Positions 9,717 through 20,023 are shown, numbered from the stretch's first letter. The stretch is 55,881 bases of DNA from Oscillospiraceae bacterium (GCA_017938625.1 JAGBBD010000064.1:1-55881), one strand, 5' to 3'. Numbers and translations: made by a program. Notes: generated by a model from the sequence alone, not told the origin.

Positions 9717-10835
9717 TCATTTCTGTCCGTACAGGGCAAGGGTCTGTGCCGTCACATCCTGCCAGCTGTACTTTCTGCAGATATATGCACAGGCATCATC
9801 CTTGTAACTGCGCACAAGGCTGTGGTCATCACACAGTCGCTGCAGCTTTTGTGCAAGGTCTTTTACATCGCCGCGGCGGAACAACACTCCATGCTCCTCC
9901 ACCACCTCGGCACACTCGGCAATATCTGAAACAAGGCAGCAGCGGCCAAAGCTCATGGCTTCCAGCAGACTCAAAGGCATGCCCTCCAGATCCGACGGCA
10001 GCACATAGATATAGGCATTGCCGTAAAGCTGCCGCAGCAGCTGCCCCTGCACAAAGCCTGTGAACACGATGCGTTCATCGTCCTGTGCCAACCGGTGAAG
10101 GGATCTGACATAGTCATCTGTATCGGAACTGCCGCCTGCAATCACCAGCTTTTTATGGGTCTTGATGTTTTTATATGCTTCGATCAAATAATGGATGCCC
10201 TTTTCCGGCACCAATCTTCCCAAAAACAGGATGTATTCTTCTTTTTTAAGTCCCAGACTGTCAAGATGATCCTCCCCCACCGGCTCCGGTTTGGTGACAC
10301 CGTTGGGGATCCATACAGTCTTTCTTCCGTAAGTCTGCAGGAAATATTCCTGCACATTTTTGCTGAGCACAATGATCTCATGGGCATAACGGACAGCCAT
10401 TTTTTCACCCAGCATAATATATTTGGCGCCAAAGCCATGCTTCCACTTTTCTCTGCCCCAGTCCAGACCATGGACTGTGACGATGACCCGCTTGCCAAAC
10501 AGCCTTGGCAGCCAGCTCATAAAAGCAGGCCCTTCGGCGTGGATATGCACCACTTCTGCACGGCTCAAGGAAGCACAGACCGCAGCGCTGATACTGGATG
10601 TCACAGCTGCCAGTCCTTTTTGATCCAGCGTCCACACCGTTTTCAGACGAACACCTTTGTAGTTTTTCCTCTGCTGTTCATCGTATCGGGCTCCGCCCAC
10701 ATGATGCCCTGCCCGATTATAACAGGTCACCCGATGACCAAGCTGCGCCATGCGGACGCTCAATTCCTCCGCCACGATCTCCACACCGCCCTCTCTGGAG
10801 GGGATGCGCTTATGTCCAAACACCGCGATCTTCAT
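9717..10835 (-). CDS. GT4-family glycosyltransferase with DUF1972-like N-terminus
   Basis: The protein has 372 residues from ATG 10835 (MKIAVFGHKRIPSREGGVE). The opening GHKRIPSREGGVE is the DUF1972-type loop seen in rhamnosyl- and similar capsule glycosyltransferases. VVHIHAEGPA and VTVHGLDW follow in the acceptor domain. The donor domain has YILFLGRLVPEKGIHYLI and PSDLEGMPLSLLEAMSFG. It is separated by 10 nt from the phosphoglycosyl transferase gene. Its position straight after the priming enzyme suggests it adds the second sugar of the repeat unit; that order is inference. Confidence 0.9.
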   Translation of the reverse strand: MKIAVFGHKRIPSREGGVEIVAEELSVRMAQLGHRVTCYNRAGHHVGGARYDEQQRKNYKGVRLKTVWTLDQKGLAAVTSSISAAVCASLSRAEVVHIHAEGPAFMSWLPRLFGKRVIVTVHGLDWGREKWKHGFGAKYIMLGEKMAVRYAHEIIVLSKNVQEYFLQTYGRKTVWIPNGVTKPEPVGEDHLDSLGLKKEEYILFLGRLVPEKGIHYLIEAYKNIKTHKKLVIAGGSSDTDDYVRSLHRLAQDDERIVFTGFVQGQLLRQLYGNAYIYVLPSDLEGMPLSLLEAMSFGRCCLVSDIAECAEVVEEHGVLFRRGDVKDLAQKLQRLCDDHSLVRSYKDDACAYICRKYSWQDVTAQTLALYGQK

Positions 10836-10845
10836 AGGTTTCGTG

Positions 10846-11511
10846 TCACTCACCGTCCATGCCAAGGACTGCACCGAAGGTCGCAAGGATGATCTTCCAG
10901 TCGGTGCGATGGCTGCGCTCTTTGATATAGCGGATATCCAGATCCACCCACTCATGGAAACTCAAGTCGTTTCTGTGGGGCTGGATCTGCCAGTAACAGG
11001 TAAGTCCCGGTGTCACCAAAAGGCGCTGGGCATCATAGTCTGTATACTCTGCCACCTCACGGGGCAGTGCAGGCCGAGGCCCTACAAGGGTCATATCGCC
11101 GCGCAGAATATTGACAAGCTGCGGCAGTTCATCCAGACTGGATCTGCGTAAAATGCGCCCCACCTTGGTGATGCGGGGATCGTTTTTGATCTTAAACACA
11201 GGGCCATCCATCTCATTGCGCGGCAAAAGCTGATCTTTCATGGCATCGGCATTGGCACACATGGATCTGAATTTATAGAAATAAAACTCCCTGCCGTTGA
11301 GTCCTACGCGTTTTTGCACAAAAATAGGACTTGCGCCGGGAGAATCGATCACGATGATCAAGGCAATGAGCAGCATCACAGGAAACAGCACCACCAAAGC
11401 GATCAGAGAAAGCACAATATCCTGCAGCCGTTTCAGCTGCAGGTAAGAGGGCTTTTTATTCAGTTCTGCCTGTGTCAGCAGAGGTTTTTCCGCTGTTTCC
11501 GCCACTCGCAT
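10846..11511 (-). CDS. Membrane sugar-1-phosphate transferase (bacterial sugar transferase family)
   Basis: This is the priming enzyme. It transfers sugar-1-phosphate from a UDP-sugar to undecaprenyl phosphate at the inner face of the membrane. The product is the small monotopic form: one hydrophobic re-entrant helix (DIVLSLIALVVLFPVMLLIA, residues ~30-50), then the catalytic core with KFRSM, FKIKNDPRITKVGRILRR, SLDELPQLVNILRGDM and LVGPRP. The start is ATG 11511, with GAGAGG/GGAG ahead; TTG at 11556 would extend it by 15 residues but lacks a site. A 6-bp hairpin (11528-11543) lies just upstream of the ribosome site. It starts the glycan chain made by the genes behind it. Confidence 0.92.
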   Translation of the reverse strand: MRVAETAEKPLLTQAELNKKPSYLQLKRLQDIVLSLIALVVLFPVMLLIALIIVIDSPGASPIFVQKRVGLNGREFYFYKFRSMCANADAMKDQLLPRNEMDGPVFKIKNDPRITKVGRILRRSSLDELPQLVNILRGDMTLVGPRPALPREVAEYTDYDAQRLLVTPGLTCYWQIQPHRNDLSFHEWVDLDIRYIKERSHRTDWKIILATFGAVLGMDGE

Positions 11512-11632
11512 AAGCTCCGACCTCTCTCCCTCCAATGGGAGGGCACACATCTCCAACGTATGTGATTCGCCACCTTATATGATAGCATCAACACTTGGAA
11601 ATATCAACCAGTTCCACCAAAAAACAGCAGGC

Positions 11633-11854
11633 TTATTCCTGAGAATTTTCTTTGCTTACACCCAACCAGACCTTCCATCGGCTTGCAGGACGAACACCTG
11701 CCACGATGTTGCTCATTTTGCCGCAGGATCTGCACTCGCCCTGGTAGGGCAAATATGCCAGATCCTGCGGAATCAGCTTCATTCTGTATTGCCCATTGAT
11801 GCAGCTGCGGCACTTGCTCATGAGCGAGGTTTGTTTGAGTTCGGAATACTTCAA
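11633..11854 (-). CDS. Small CxxC / CxxC protein, first gene of the glycan operon
   Basis: A protein of 73 residues starting at TTG 11854, with AAAAAGGGA nine bases before it and a strong promoter about 25-30 nt upstream. Two cysteine pairs (CRSC at residues ~16-19 and ECRSCGKM about 25 residues later) look like a small zinc ribbon. The C-terminus has NIVAGVRPASRWKVWLG. An internal ATG (11821) would leave 62 residues but has no ribosome site. The promoter and site position support translation, although the family is not recognised. It may be regulatory or simply hypothetical. It lies 121 nt ahead of the sugar transferase. Confidence 0.6.
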   Translation of the reverse strand: MKYSELKQTSLMSKCRSCINGQYRMKLIPQDLAYLPYQGECRSCGKMSNIVAGVRPASRWKVWLGVSKENSQE

Positions 11855-11883
11855 AAGATCACGTCCCTTTTTCCTTTTCCAAA

Positions 11884-11912
11884 ATTATACAATTTTTGTA
11901 AGTTCGTTGCAA
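11884..11912 (-). promoter_or_regulatory. Sigma-A type promoter of the glycan operon
   Basis: On the minus strand, TTGCAA (11907-11912) is followed by a 17-nt spacer and TATAAT (11884-11889). An AT-rich tract upstream (11925-11960) could serve as an UP element. Initiation would fall near 11877, giving a leader of about 25 nt to the TTG start. Confidence 0.8.
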
Positions 11913-11971
11913 TAGCGGAATGCAGAATTCTTCTATAAATTTAAAAATTTTTACGCAGACTTCATAACATA

Positions 11972-12006
11972 AAACCCCCATCGGAGTTATTCTCCGATGG
12001 GGGTTT
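11972..12006 (-). terminator. Rho-independent terminator after the heparinase gene
   Basis: Perfect 15-bp inverted repeat (11972-11986 with 11992-12006) and a five-base loop. On the minus strand it lies 6 nt past the stop codon and ends in a short T run. The stem is symmetrical enough to stop readthrough from either side. Confidence 0.9.
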
Positions 12007-12012
12007 GCCCGA

Positions 12013-15000
12013 TCAGGTCAGATAATTTTTGGCAGAAGAAGCAAACTTCATGATGGCATCATTGAGTGCATTCTCGCCGGCTCTTGCCGCGTAGCTCGCT
12101 ACGCTGTCGGCACCGCTGCCGTGGACAGTACCATCGGCATTGTAGACCGTGATGGTCACAAGGCACCGGGCATCAGGAACCACGATGCTGTCAACGGGCA
12201 CCTTATAGATGTTACCGGAGTAGTGACCAAAGTCTGTGCCCTTTACCGTATAGGACACTGTGCTGCCCTTGAAGTTGGTGTAAGATACCACGGCATACAT
12301 ATCGGTCGTCACATTCTTGAAGAACAGATTCAGCTCGATCCGGTCTTCCAGAGCAAGGTTGGAGCCATAGTAGTTGGTCCCCTTCACCCGCTCATCGGTG
12401 CAGACCACAGGATCGGATGCCAGCTCCTTCTGTGCTTCGGAAAGCAGGTTGTTGGCATAGTCTGTGGTGTTGTAGCCAAACTTGATCTGTGCCTGTGTGC
12501 CGTAGTTGAGCATGTCCACCACCAGCTGCTTCATCTCCTCGGACGAAGAGGAGGCAGCCAGCGCCTTCATGCTGTAAGCCCGGACGGAAGTAACATATTC
12601 ATTGTTGTGAACATTGCCGTTTTCGTCCTTGACCTCAAGGGTCAGTTCATCTGCCATCTCCATGGCGCGGACAGATGCGGTGACCTTATACAGCGCGCTG
12701 CTGAAGGATGCCCATTGTGCCTGAGGGATCTCGGTGGTCTTGACCACCTTGCCCTGACAGGTCTGGGTGATAACAGCGGTGTAGGTATGGTTTTCGTCAA
12801 GTGCTTTGGTGAACATGAAGTTGACGGCAAGCTCGTTGCCCAAGTTCATGTTGGTACCTGCCACATTGAAGGTCTCGATCACTTCCTCGGGCTCTTCCAT
12901 GACAGTTCGGGTGACCGTCTTGCAGGCAGGACACACCGTCTCTTCCACATTGTCCACGGTGTAGGTCACAGCCTTGGAATGCGTACACACTGCAGGATCA
13001 TAGTTGGCACCGGTATATGCCACCACATAGATCACAAAGCTGGTCTTGCCCACAGTAACACCGTTGGCATCCACAGCGCTGACGGTGATGGGATATCTGC
13101 CCACTTGTGTCTTGGCAGGCGTCCAGGTCAACAGGCCTGTGGAGGCATTGAACTTCATATTGGTGGCGAGACCTTCTGCGGTGTAGGTCATGCCGGAGCC
13201 TGCCACACCGGTGGTCAGAGAGATCTTATACCCGGAGCGCACCACCTGATCGCCCTGATAATTCAAGAAGGACATGGTGTCGCTGCAGGCGGACATGGGA
13301 ATGCGGCAGGACTGACCCACAGCAATGTTGTAGAGATAACCTGCGCTCAGATCCGTAGGCTCTTTCATGGTACGGATCATACTCTGATCGCCCAGATCCA
13401 GCGTCACGTTGCCGCCATCGGCTTTTGCACCTTCGATGAGATATGCGCCGTTCTCTTCCCCATCGTTTTCCACATAGATCACTCTGCCGATCAGCTGCTT
13501 GGGATCGATGCTCTGATCCAGCTGCACCGTGAGGGAGTTTTCATAGCCCAGCTCTCTGGTGAAGTCCACCACCTTGCCGGACACAGCACCGTACTCCTGC
13601 AGATCACCTGCCACCTGCGTGGCATCCATGCCGTAGCGGTAGCAGATATTGGCATCGGCAGCGGTGGATTCATAGGTGACAACGCCCACGAAGCCACGGA
13701 AATCAAAGCGGTCATCCACACGCACAACAGCGTCATAGTTGGTGCAGTAGACGATATACTCCACCTTGCCGTCGGCACGCAGCACCTTCACTGCAGCAGC
13801 ACGGTCGTCTGCCTGGAACTCACCTTCCACCACAGTCACATCCACCAGTTCCATGGAGGACAGGTAGCGCACATGGCGGTAAGGCTCATAGACTGCGGTA
13901 AACAGATTGTCACCGCCATCCTTACGGACGAGAGAATAGGGATAATACTCGGGGTTTTCGCTCTTGGCAGGAGGACAGCCCTTTGCCAGAGTCACTTCTG
14001 TGAAAGGCTCTTCCTCTGTGCTGAGCATGGTCAGACGCAGGTGCAGACCGGTAGGATCCTTCAGAATATTGCGAGAATCCACGATGCTGTAGTCCAGATA
14101 GAAGCTGTTGGCAGGATCTTCGTCTGTTTCCACATCGTACAGGAAGCTGTAGCCGTTGGGAACATCGGTGCCGTAGGGCACATCCTCACCTGCATAGGTA
14201 CCTTCACGGGCGACAAGTTCCAGACTGTCGCTGATGGGATAGTCCTCTGCCGCTGCATGGAAACTGTACAAATGGGTGCTGCCGCCAATGACATGGAAGA
14301 AGTCCACAGCATAGTAGGCATCATCATCGCCCTGCACGCTGACGATGGTACGGCGGTACTGGTCTGCCAGACCGGAGTAAGCCTCCGCCGCCTCGGCATC
14401 CATGACCTTGACTCTGCCGGCATCGTCAAAGTGATAAGGCTCGCTATTGGGGTACTGGGTCAAGTAGGTATAGTTGGTCTGAGATTCATCATCGATGATG
14501 ACGGTATTTCTGGAAATGGTACCGCGCTCCCAGACGTTGCGCACGACCGTGTTGGTGGCAGATCTGGGATAACCCAGAGCAGGTGCGAAGTTCAGATCAT
14601 AGGCAAAGATGCTCAGATCCAAGGCATTCTTGTTGCCATGACCGCCTGCGATTCTGCCAAACCACATACCATACAGGCCCTGATTTGCTTCGATGGGGTT
14701 GCCGTACTTCAGCAGCGCCTGACCGTAGCCGGCAAGCAGAACGCTCTTGTTCACATCATAAGCGCCATACTCATTGATCACACTCATGACCTTGCTCTCC
14801 AGAGAGCCTGCATCGGGGTCGAACATGTCGCCCACCAGGCCATCGGTGGTCTCTCCGTTGAGGAAGTACAGCGCCTGTGCCAGCTCCGGTTTTCCGGTCG
14901 CCTGGTAAGCACGGACGATAGCATTCTGATCCAGATAGATGCGGATGCCGCCTGCAGAGCCGGAGTCGCCGTTCTGCAGCGTGGTGTTGCCGCCTGCCGT

Positions 15001-18000
15001 CAAAGCCAGAGCGCCCGTCAGCATTTTAATGAATCTGGGGTTCTGATACAGGTTTGCGGCAGGATATGCCTCATAGTCAGACATAACATCGGCAAAGTTG
15101 ATCAGGTTCTGCAGCCAGGAATAGTGGTAGCTGGGGGAAACTTCATCGCCGTGACCGTCGCGGGAAATGGAGGTGATCACCTTGTTGAACATATTTTTCT
15201 GAGCATGAGGGCCGTCCTCAAAAAGCCACGCGATCATCTCATCTGTGTTCATCAAGCGGCGGTCGCCGGTGGGCAGGTTCAGAGGCTCCTCCACAGGCTC
15301 GGAAAGCTGCTCGGTGGAATCAAGCACGATGGCTGCCATCGCCATGGAGGCCTGCGCCAAACCGAAGTTGCCCCAGATGTCACGGTTGCGGACACCTTCG
15401 CTGACCTCGTGGACGATGCCATAGATACCGTTTTCACGCAGTTCCTGGGGGGTATCCTTGGGGTTTTCGCCATTGACCACCAGTCCCTGCTCCTCGGCAC
15501 GCTGGCTCAAATACTCCAGAACTTCCGGATCATCAAAGGCAGGATAGAACGCGTCATAGGCTCTCAGGAAGTCCTGAGCCAGGAAGTTACTTTCAGAGAT
15601 GCAGCCCAGGATCTTACCCTGATAATAAGTACCGTCGTTGTTTCCGTAGGCACGGGTACCCTCGGGCAAAGTTGCCACGGTCAGGGAGGAGATGTTATTT
15701 CTGGGCTTAAAATACACATGATCCGTCAGACACATGGTGGGATAGATATCCGCGATACGGTCAATGAGGATCGCACCTGCACGGCCATACTTGATATCGC
15801 CGGAATACAGGTAAGCATTCATGACGTTTTTCAGCGCGCTGCGCAGAGAGTTCTTTGAGCCGCCTACGCCTGTCCACAAGGTGGCATTGTAGCCTGCAAT
15901 AAAGGCATAGATTCTCGGGCTCTGTCCGCCGGCGCGGTTGGTATAAGTCTCACCGGTAACCCAGCCCCAGCCGTCATCCACGCCCCAGCCTGCGCCTCTT
16001 TCGGGGTACAGCTCGTTGACCAGATACTGCGGATCGGCATTTTCGGCATGGAACACACCGCGTGCATCCAGACCGGACTTATAGTAGCTTTCAAAGTCAT
16101 TGGAGGGGAAACGGCTCTTACAGTTGGGGCAGGATATCTTCCACGGATCAGCGATGGGGTCGCTGACCCAGGGATAGTTGCCGTATTTGACGGTCAGATC
16201 CTCCAGGCAGATAGGACAGGAATGGTTCATGGGATCTTCGTTCATGCCCACCACATCTGCGCGGGGAATGCCCTCAAAGGGAATGGCATCATAGTATGCA
16301 TCCAGATTGGCAAGAACTTCGTCTGCCGCGTTGGTGGCTTCCACCAGCTTGTCGTATGCCCAGTTATAGTGCAGAGCATTGTAGACTGCCGCATCGCGCT
16401 TTTCCTGCGTATAGTAGGTAGAGCCGATCTTGCCCTGGTTGACGCTGATCCAGACAGTTGCATCATACTCGGTGCCGTCTGCCAGAACGACATGAACCAG
16501 CACGGAGGCGCTGCCCAATGCCACAGGGGTGACAACACCTTCCTGCGTGACCTGAACGATACCTGTATCCGAACTTTCAAAGGTGATGATGGCACTCGTC
16601 AGATCCATAGGTTCATCCTGTGCATCCACACCCTCCACGATCAAGGTGATGCCGTCAGCGTCATCCGGACGCATGGTCATGGCGCCTTCGGAGGAAGTAA
16701 CGGTCAGATGACCCTGCTTGGGCTCCACGGTTGCGGTAATAGTAGCAGTCTGCGTAACGCCTGCCATAGAGACGGTAACGGTCAGTTCCACTGTGCCCTC
16801 ACCTACGGCAGTGACCATACCGGTTTCATCAATGGTCGCCACGTTTTCATCGGCAGTGGCATAGTTGATGGTCAGATGCTCATGCTCCAGCTCTCTGCCG
16901 CTATTGGTCTTTGCGCTGACACCGGCCTGCAGGCTCTCGCCCACGATCATCTTGTCCAGAGGCAGATAGAAGCTCACCTTATCCAGAACATCTGTGTTGA
17001 CCTCTACTGTCTTGGTGACACTCTTGGTGGCGCCGCCGTAGGTGACGGTGACGGTAATATCCGAAGTGCCGGGAGACAAGGCGATCAGCTTGTCTTTTTC
17101 CACAGCGATCACATCAGGCTCGCTGCTCACAACAGTGAAATATTTGCTGGTATAGCCATCAAGCGGCTGATCCACAGGCAAACGGTTGTTCTGTGCGTCC
17201 ATAACGCTGAAGGTGTAACCGCAGCTTTCGCCCACTGCCATACTGGCGCGGCGGGGATTGAGCATGACCTGCTCCACGGGAACCACCTGCGTATCATCCA
17301 CCACAAAGCGGATACGGTTAATGAACATATAGGTATTATCGGCGCCCACATTGATATGGCCGCGGAAAGTCAGACGATAGACCTGATTGCGCTCAAGATG
17401 CACAGTGGTCAGAGAATCCTGATCAAACTCCCAGTCGGTGCCGTTGCCGTTGTATTCACCGATGTACTCACCATCAAGATACACGCTTGCTGTACCGCAG
17501 ACGGAGCGCAGGATGTGGTGGATATCGATGCGGTAATTGCCGGTGGCAGGTGCTTTGATCTCAAAGCTCATCAGCTTTTCAGCATCGATCATCTGCTTGC
17601 AGACGATACCCAGATATTTGCCATGGAGGGTGATCTCATTTGCCCAGGAGCTGAGCCAGACACCGCTGCCTTCCACAAAGCGCCAGCCGTCATCATCCAG
17701 AGTAAATTCGCCCAGCTTCTTATCTCCGCGGGCATCCTCGTCAAAGCAGATCTCAAAATCTGCCGCCTGAGGCTCCCCCTGCACGGTGATGGTCTTGGTG
17801 GAAGAGTTTTCGCTCTCGGGCAGGGTCACTGTCACAGTGATATCCGCCGTGCCTTCTTTCAAGGCATACAGGCGACCGTCTTCTACCTTCAGAGTCTCGG
17901 GGTCGCTGCTGGTCACAGACCAGTTAAGTGTGCCGTCACGATGCTCGCCCAGATAGATCTTTCTGCCGGCTTCGTCGGTCACATTGATGGTATAGGACAC

Positions 18001-19917
18001 ACTATCCTCAATATGGATATTTTCCTTCTTGGGGACCAGTTCCAGATCACGAACTTCCTGCGGGCCTTCCTCTTCCACAAATTCAATGCGGTTTAGGTAC
18101 ATCCAGTAGTAGTTGGCATACTTTTCAGACACCGTGGTGGGTCTCATCAGCAGCTTGTGTACGCCTTTGGTCAGATATACGGTGTTCATATCATGGGTGG
18201 TGATCACAGGAGCGTCTGTGCCATAGCCCTTGAAGTCACCCACGAACACACCGTCCACCCATGCAGCGCCACCGCCGCAGCGGGTATTGCTGACAAGGCT
18301 GATATTGGGACGGTAGTAGCCATCCTCGGGAACATAGAAATTAAAGGTCAGACCGATACCGGAGGGTGTGGAGTAGAAATACACACCGGCATAGCTGCCA
18401 TCGGACAACGTGGGCGTAGTGGAAAGGTTGGCTTTGACAAAATGCCATTTGAAGGTCTGCCCTGCATTGCCGCCGGGGACAGTTTCCGTCGTATTGACGC
18501 CCCAGCCCAGAGAGCTGACGTCATTGCCGGTCACACCATAGGCGCTCAGTTCGCCCTCCTGGTTTGCCACAGCATGCAGGTCGATCACAAGGCCGGATTC
18601 CGGCACCCCTGTGATGCTCCACTGAGCGGTCAGAGGGTTGGTGCCCACGATCTCATATTTGTCCTCGCTGTAGCCCTCTGCCAGAGAGAACTCTGCCTTG
18701 GCGGTATAAGTTCCCACTTCCGTGGCGGTGTTGCCGCTGAGGGTCACTTCCACGCCTTCGGGCAAAGTGCCGCTGAGCACGGCTTCCTTTTCCGTGCCGT
18801 CATACATGGCATCGCTGCCTGCAGGCACAGTCCAGCTCATACCGGAAACATCCAGCTGCGTCTTGGGCTCAGGTGCGATCTCATCGGTCTTTGTAAAGAC
18901 GATCTTTTTGAGCAGCAGATACTGGGCGACCGTAACACTCTCAGCCGTACAGATGGAAAGGCTGTTGATGCCCTCCGTCAGCCGCAGATCATGGGTGGTG
19001 ACCGTTACAGGCTCCGCACCCCAGTTTGCCCACGCAAAGAAGGAGGTGGTGGTGCCGCCTACGGTCACATCCGTAGAGGTGGCGCTGTTGCCGCGGCAGT
19101 AAGTCAGCTCCATGCGATAGGTGCCGTCTTCCGGAATGTTAAAGTCGATCACACCTGTGCCGCCTGCTGCTGTCTGGGTAAAGCGCAGGCAGGAATAATC
19201 TGCCCAGTTGGCATGCTTATAGAACTGGGGAGACACATCAAAGCTTTCCTCCGTGTTCATTGCCCAGCCGTCATTTTCCACGGTAAATTCGGTGACAGCC
19301 TTGCCCTTGCCTGCATCGGCGCTGAAGTCCAGCGTCACAACAGAGCTGTCTTCCTCGGCGGCTTCTTCCACCAGAGTAAAGACCACCTGCTTGACCATGA
19401 TCAGAGAGGTAGCGGTCAGAGTCTCGGGAGTGGTGAAGCGCATGGGGTTGCTGCCGGCTGTCAGCTTGACATTGTCAAGGGTGACAGTCTTGGGGGCTGT
19501 GCCCCAGTTCGCCCATGCAAAATAGGACGCAGTCTGACCGCCGACAGTCATATCGACGTTGTTGCCGTTGTTGCCGACACAGTAGGTCAGCTCCATGGTG
19601 TAGGTACCGGACACCGGTGCCGTAAAGCTCAGAGCGCCCACACCGCCTGCCACATTCTGAGTAAAGCGCAGGCAGGAGTAATCCCAGTTGGCATTCTTAT
19701 AGAAAATAGGCGTTACGTTGGAAGACGCTGCCGTGTCGTAAGCCCAGCCGTCTTCCGCTTCGGTGAAGGCCGTCACAGCCTTGCCCTTGGCTGCATCGGC
19801 ACTAAAGTCCAGCGTGATCACCGTCTCCGCTTCCGCAGCCAGCACGCCTGCAGGGAGCACACCCAGCAGCATAACAAGGGCAAGAAGCACGGAAAGGATC
19901 TTGTTCCAAAGTTTCAT
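12013..19917 (-). CDS. Giant secreted heparinase II/III-type polysaccharide lyase with CBM-like and Ig-like modules
   Basis: The protein has 2634 residues from ATG 19917 (MKLWNKILSVLLALVMLLG), with GAGG ten bases upstream and a signal peptide ending near AEA. Modules in order: two CBM-like beta-sandwiches (~31-350; DYSCLRFTQ, GNNGNNVDMTVGG), an MBG-like Ig (~350-440), another CBM-like (~440-620), Ig-like, CBM-like (~720-875), three Big_2-like Ig domains (~880-1155), and the catalytic region (~1160-2110). That region has a Cys4 knuckle (CPIC...CPNC, WKISCPNCKSRF), the alpha/alpha barrel with an NFADVMSDYEAYPAANLY part, then the beta-sandwich with RNTVIIDDESQTNY and QYRRTIVSV. A He_PIG-like Ig (~2205-2295) follows. 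The end (2352-2634) is the domain shared by four proteins of this window. The family cleaves uronic-acid glycans; the exact substrate is unknown. It is probably transcribed with the upstream solute-binding and CBM genes. Confidence 0.88.
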   Translation of the reverse strand: MKLWNKILSVLLALVMLLGVLPAGVLAAEAETVITLDFSADAAKGKAVTAFTEAEDGWAYDTAASSNVTPIFYKNANWDYSCLRFTQNVAGGVGALSFTAPVSGTYTMELTYCVGNNGNNVDMTVGGQTASYFAWANWGTAPKTVTLDNVKLTAGSNPMRFTTPETLTATSLIMVKQVVFTLVEEAAEEDSSVVTLDFSADAGKGKAVTEFTVENDGWAMNTEESFDVSPQFYKHANWADYSCLRFTQTAAGGTGVIDFNIPEDGTYRMELTYCRGNSATSTDVTVGGTTTSFFAWANWGAEPVTVTTHDLRLTEGINSLSICTAESVTVAQYLLLKKIVFTKTDEIAPEPKTQLDVSGMSWTVPAGSDAMYDGTEKEAVLSGTLPEGVEVTLSGNTATEVGTYTAKAEFSLAEGYSEDKYEIVGTNPLTAQWSITGVPESGLVIDLHAVANQEGELSAYGVTGNDVSSLGWGVNTTETVPGGNAGQTFKWHFVKANLSTTPTLSDGSYAGVYFYSTPSGIGLTFNFYVPEDGYYRPNISLVSNTRCGGGAAWVDGVFVGDFKGYGTDAPVITTHDMNTVYLTKGVHKLLMRPTTVSEKYANYYWMYLNRIEFVEEEGPQEVRDLELVPKKENIHIEDSVSYTINVTDEAGRKIYLGEHRDGTLNWSVTSSDPETLKVEDGRLYALKEGTADITVTVTLPESENSSTKTITVQGEPQAADFEICFDEDARGDKKLGEFTLDDDGWRFVEGSGVWLSSWANEITLHGKYLGIVCKQMIDAEKLMSFEIKAPATGNYRIDIHHILRSVCGTASVYLDGEYIGEYNGNGTDWEFDQDSLTTVHLERNQVYRLTFRGHINVGADNTYMFINRIRFVVDDTQVVPVEQVMLNPRRASMAVGESCGYTFSVMDAQNNRLPVDQPLDGYTSKYFTVVSSEPDVIAVEKDKLIALSPGTSDITVTVTYGGATKSVTKTVEVNTDVLDKVSFYLPLDKMIVGESLQAGVSAKTNSGRELEHEHLTINYATADENVATIDETGMVTAVGEGTVELTVTVSMAGVTQTATITATVEPKQGHLTVTSSEGAMTMRPDDADGITLIVEGVDAQDEPMDLTSAIITFESSDTGIVQVTQEGVVTPVALGSASVLVHVVLADGTEYDATVWISVNQGKIGSTYYTQEKRDAAVYNALHYNWAYDKLVEATNAADEVLANLDAYYDAIPFEGIPRADVVGMNEDPMNHSCPICLEDLTVKYGNYPWVSDPIADPWKISCPNCKSRFPSNDFESYYKSGLDARGVFHAENADPQYLVNELYPERGAGWGVDDGWGWVTGETYTNRAGGQSPRIYAFIAGYNATLWTGVGGSKNSLRSALKNVMNAYLYSGDIKYGRAGAILIDRIADIYPTMCLTDHVYFKPRNNISSLTVATLPEGTRAYGNNDGTYYQGKILGCISESNFLAQDFLRAYDAFYPAFDDPEVLEYLSQRAEEQGLVVNGENPKDTPQELRENGIYGIVHEVSEGVRNRDIWGNFGLAQASMAMAAIVLDSTEQLSEPVEEPLNLPTGDRRLMNTDEMIAWLFEDGPHAQKNMFNKVITSISRDGHGDEVSPSYHYSWLQNLINFADVMSDYEAYPAANLYQNPRFIKMLTGALALTAGGNTTLQNGDSGSAGGIRIYLDQNAIVRAYQATGKPELAQALYFLNGETTDGLVGDMFDPDAGSLESKVMSVINEYGAYDVNKSVLLAGYGQALLKYGNPIEANQGLYGMWFGRIAGGHGNKNALDLSIFAYDLNFAPALGYPRSATNTVVRNVWERGTISRNTVIIDDESQTNYTYLTQYPNSEPYHFDDAGRVKVMDAEAAEAYSGLADQYRRTIVSVQGDDDAYYAVDFFHVIGGSTHLYSFHAAAEDYPISDSLELVAREGTYAGEDVPYGTDVPNGYSFLYDVETDEDPANSFYLDYSIVDSRNILKDPTGLHLRLTMLSTEEEPFTEVTLAKGCPPAKSENPEYYPYSLVRKDGGDNLFTAVYEPYRHVRYLSSMELVDVTVVEGEFQADDRAAAVKVLRADGKVEYIVYCTNYDAVVRVDDRFDFRGFVGVVTYESTAADANICYRYGMDATQVAGDLQEYGAVSGKVVDFTRELGYENSLTVQLDQSIDPKQLIGRVIYVENDGEENGAYLIEGAKADGGNVTLDLGDQSMIRTMKEPTDLSAGYLYNIAVGQSCRIPMSACSDTMSFLNYQGDQVVRSGYKISLTTGVAGSGMTYTAEGLATNMKFNASTGLLTWTPAKTQVGRYPITVSAVDANGVTVGKTSFVIYVVAYTGANYDPAVCTHSKAVTYTVDNVEETVCPACKTVTRTVMEEPEEVIETFNVAGTNMNLGNELAVNFMFTKALDENHTYTAVITQTCQGKVVKTTEIPQAQWASFSSALYKVTASVRAMEMADELTLEVKDENGNVHNNEYVTSVRAYSMKALAASSSSEEMKQLVVDMLNYGTQAQIKFGYNTTDYANNLLSEAQKELASDPVVCTDERVKGTNYYGSNLALEDRIELNLFFKNVTTDMYAVVSYTNFKGSTVSYTVKGTDFGHYSGNIYKVPVDSIVVPDARCLVTITVYNADGTVHGSGADSVASYAARAGENALNDAIMKFASSAKNYLT

Positions 19918-19955
19918 AGTCGTTACCTCGCTTTTCAAGGATTTAAATGCAAACG

Positions 19956-20011
19956 GACGAGCACTGCCCGTCGTGGTTTTGCGTGATTTCCCATGACGGA
20001 CACTGCCCGTC
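19956..20011 (-). other. Two tandem look-alike hairpins in the heparinase 5' leader
   Basis: The 17-nt elements at 19995-20011 and 19956-19972 read, on the minus strand, GACGGGCAGTGTCCGTC and GACGGGCAGTGCTCGTC. Each folds to a 7-bp stem with one G-U pair and the same AGT loop. They are 39 nt apart, before the heparinase ribosome site. They could be protein-binding or RNA-stability elements. Confidence 0.7.
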
Positions 20012-20023
20012 CGTTTTCTTTTA

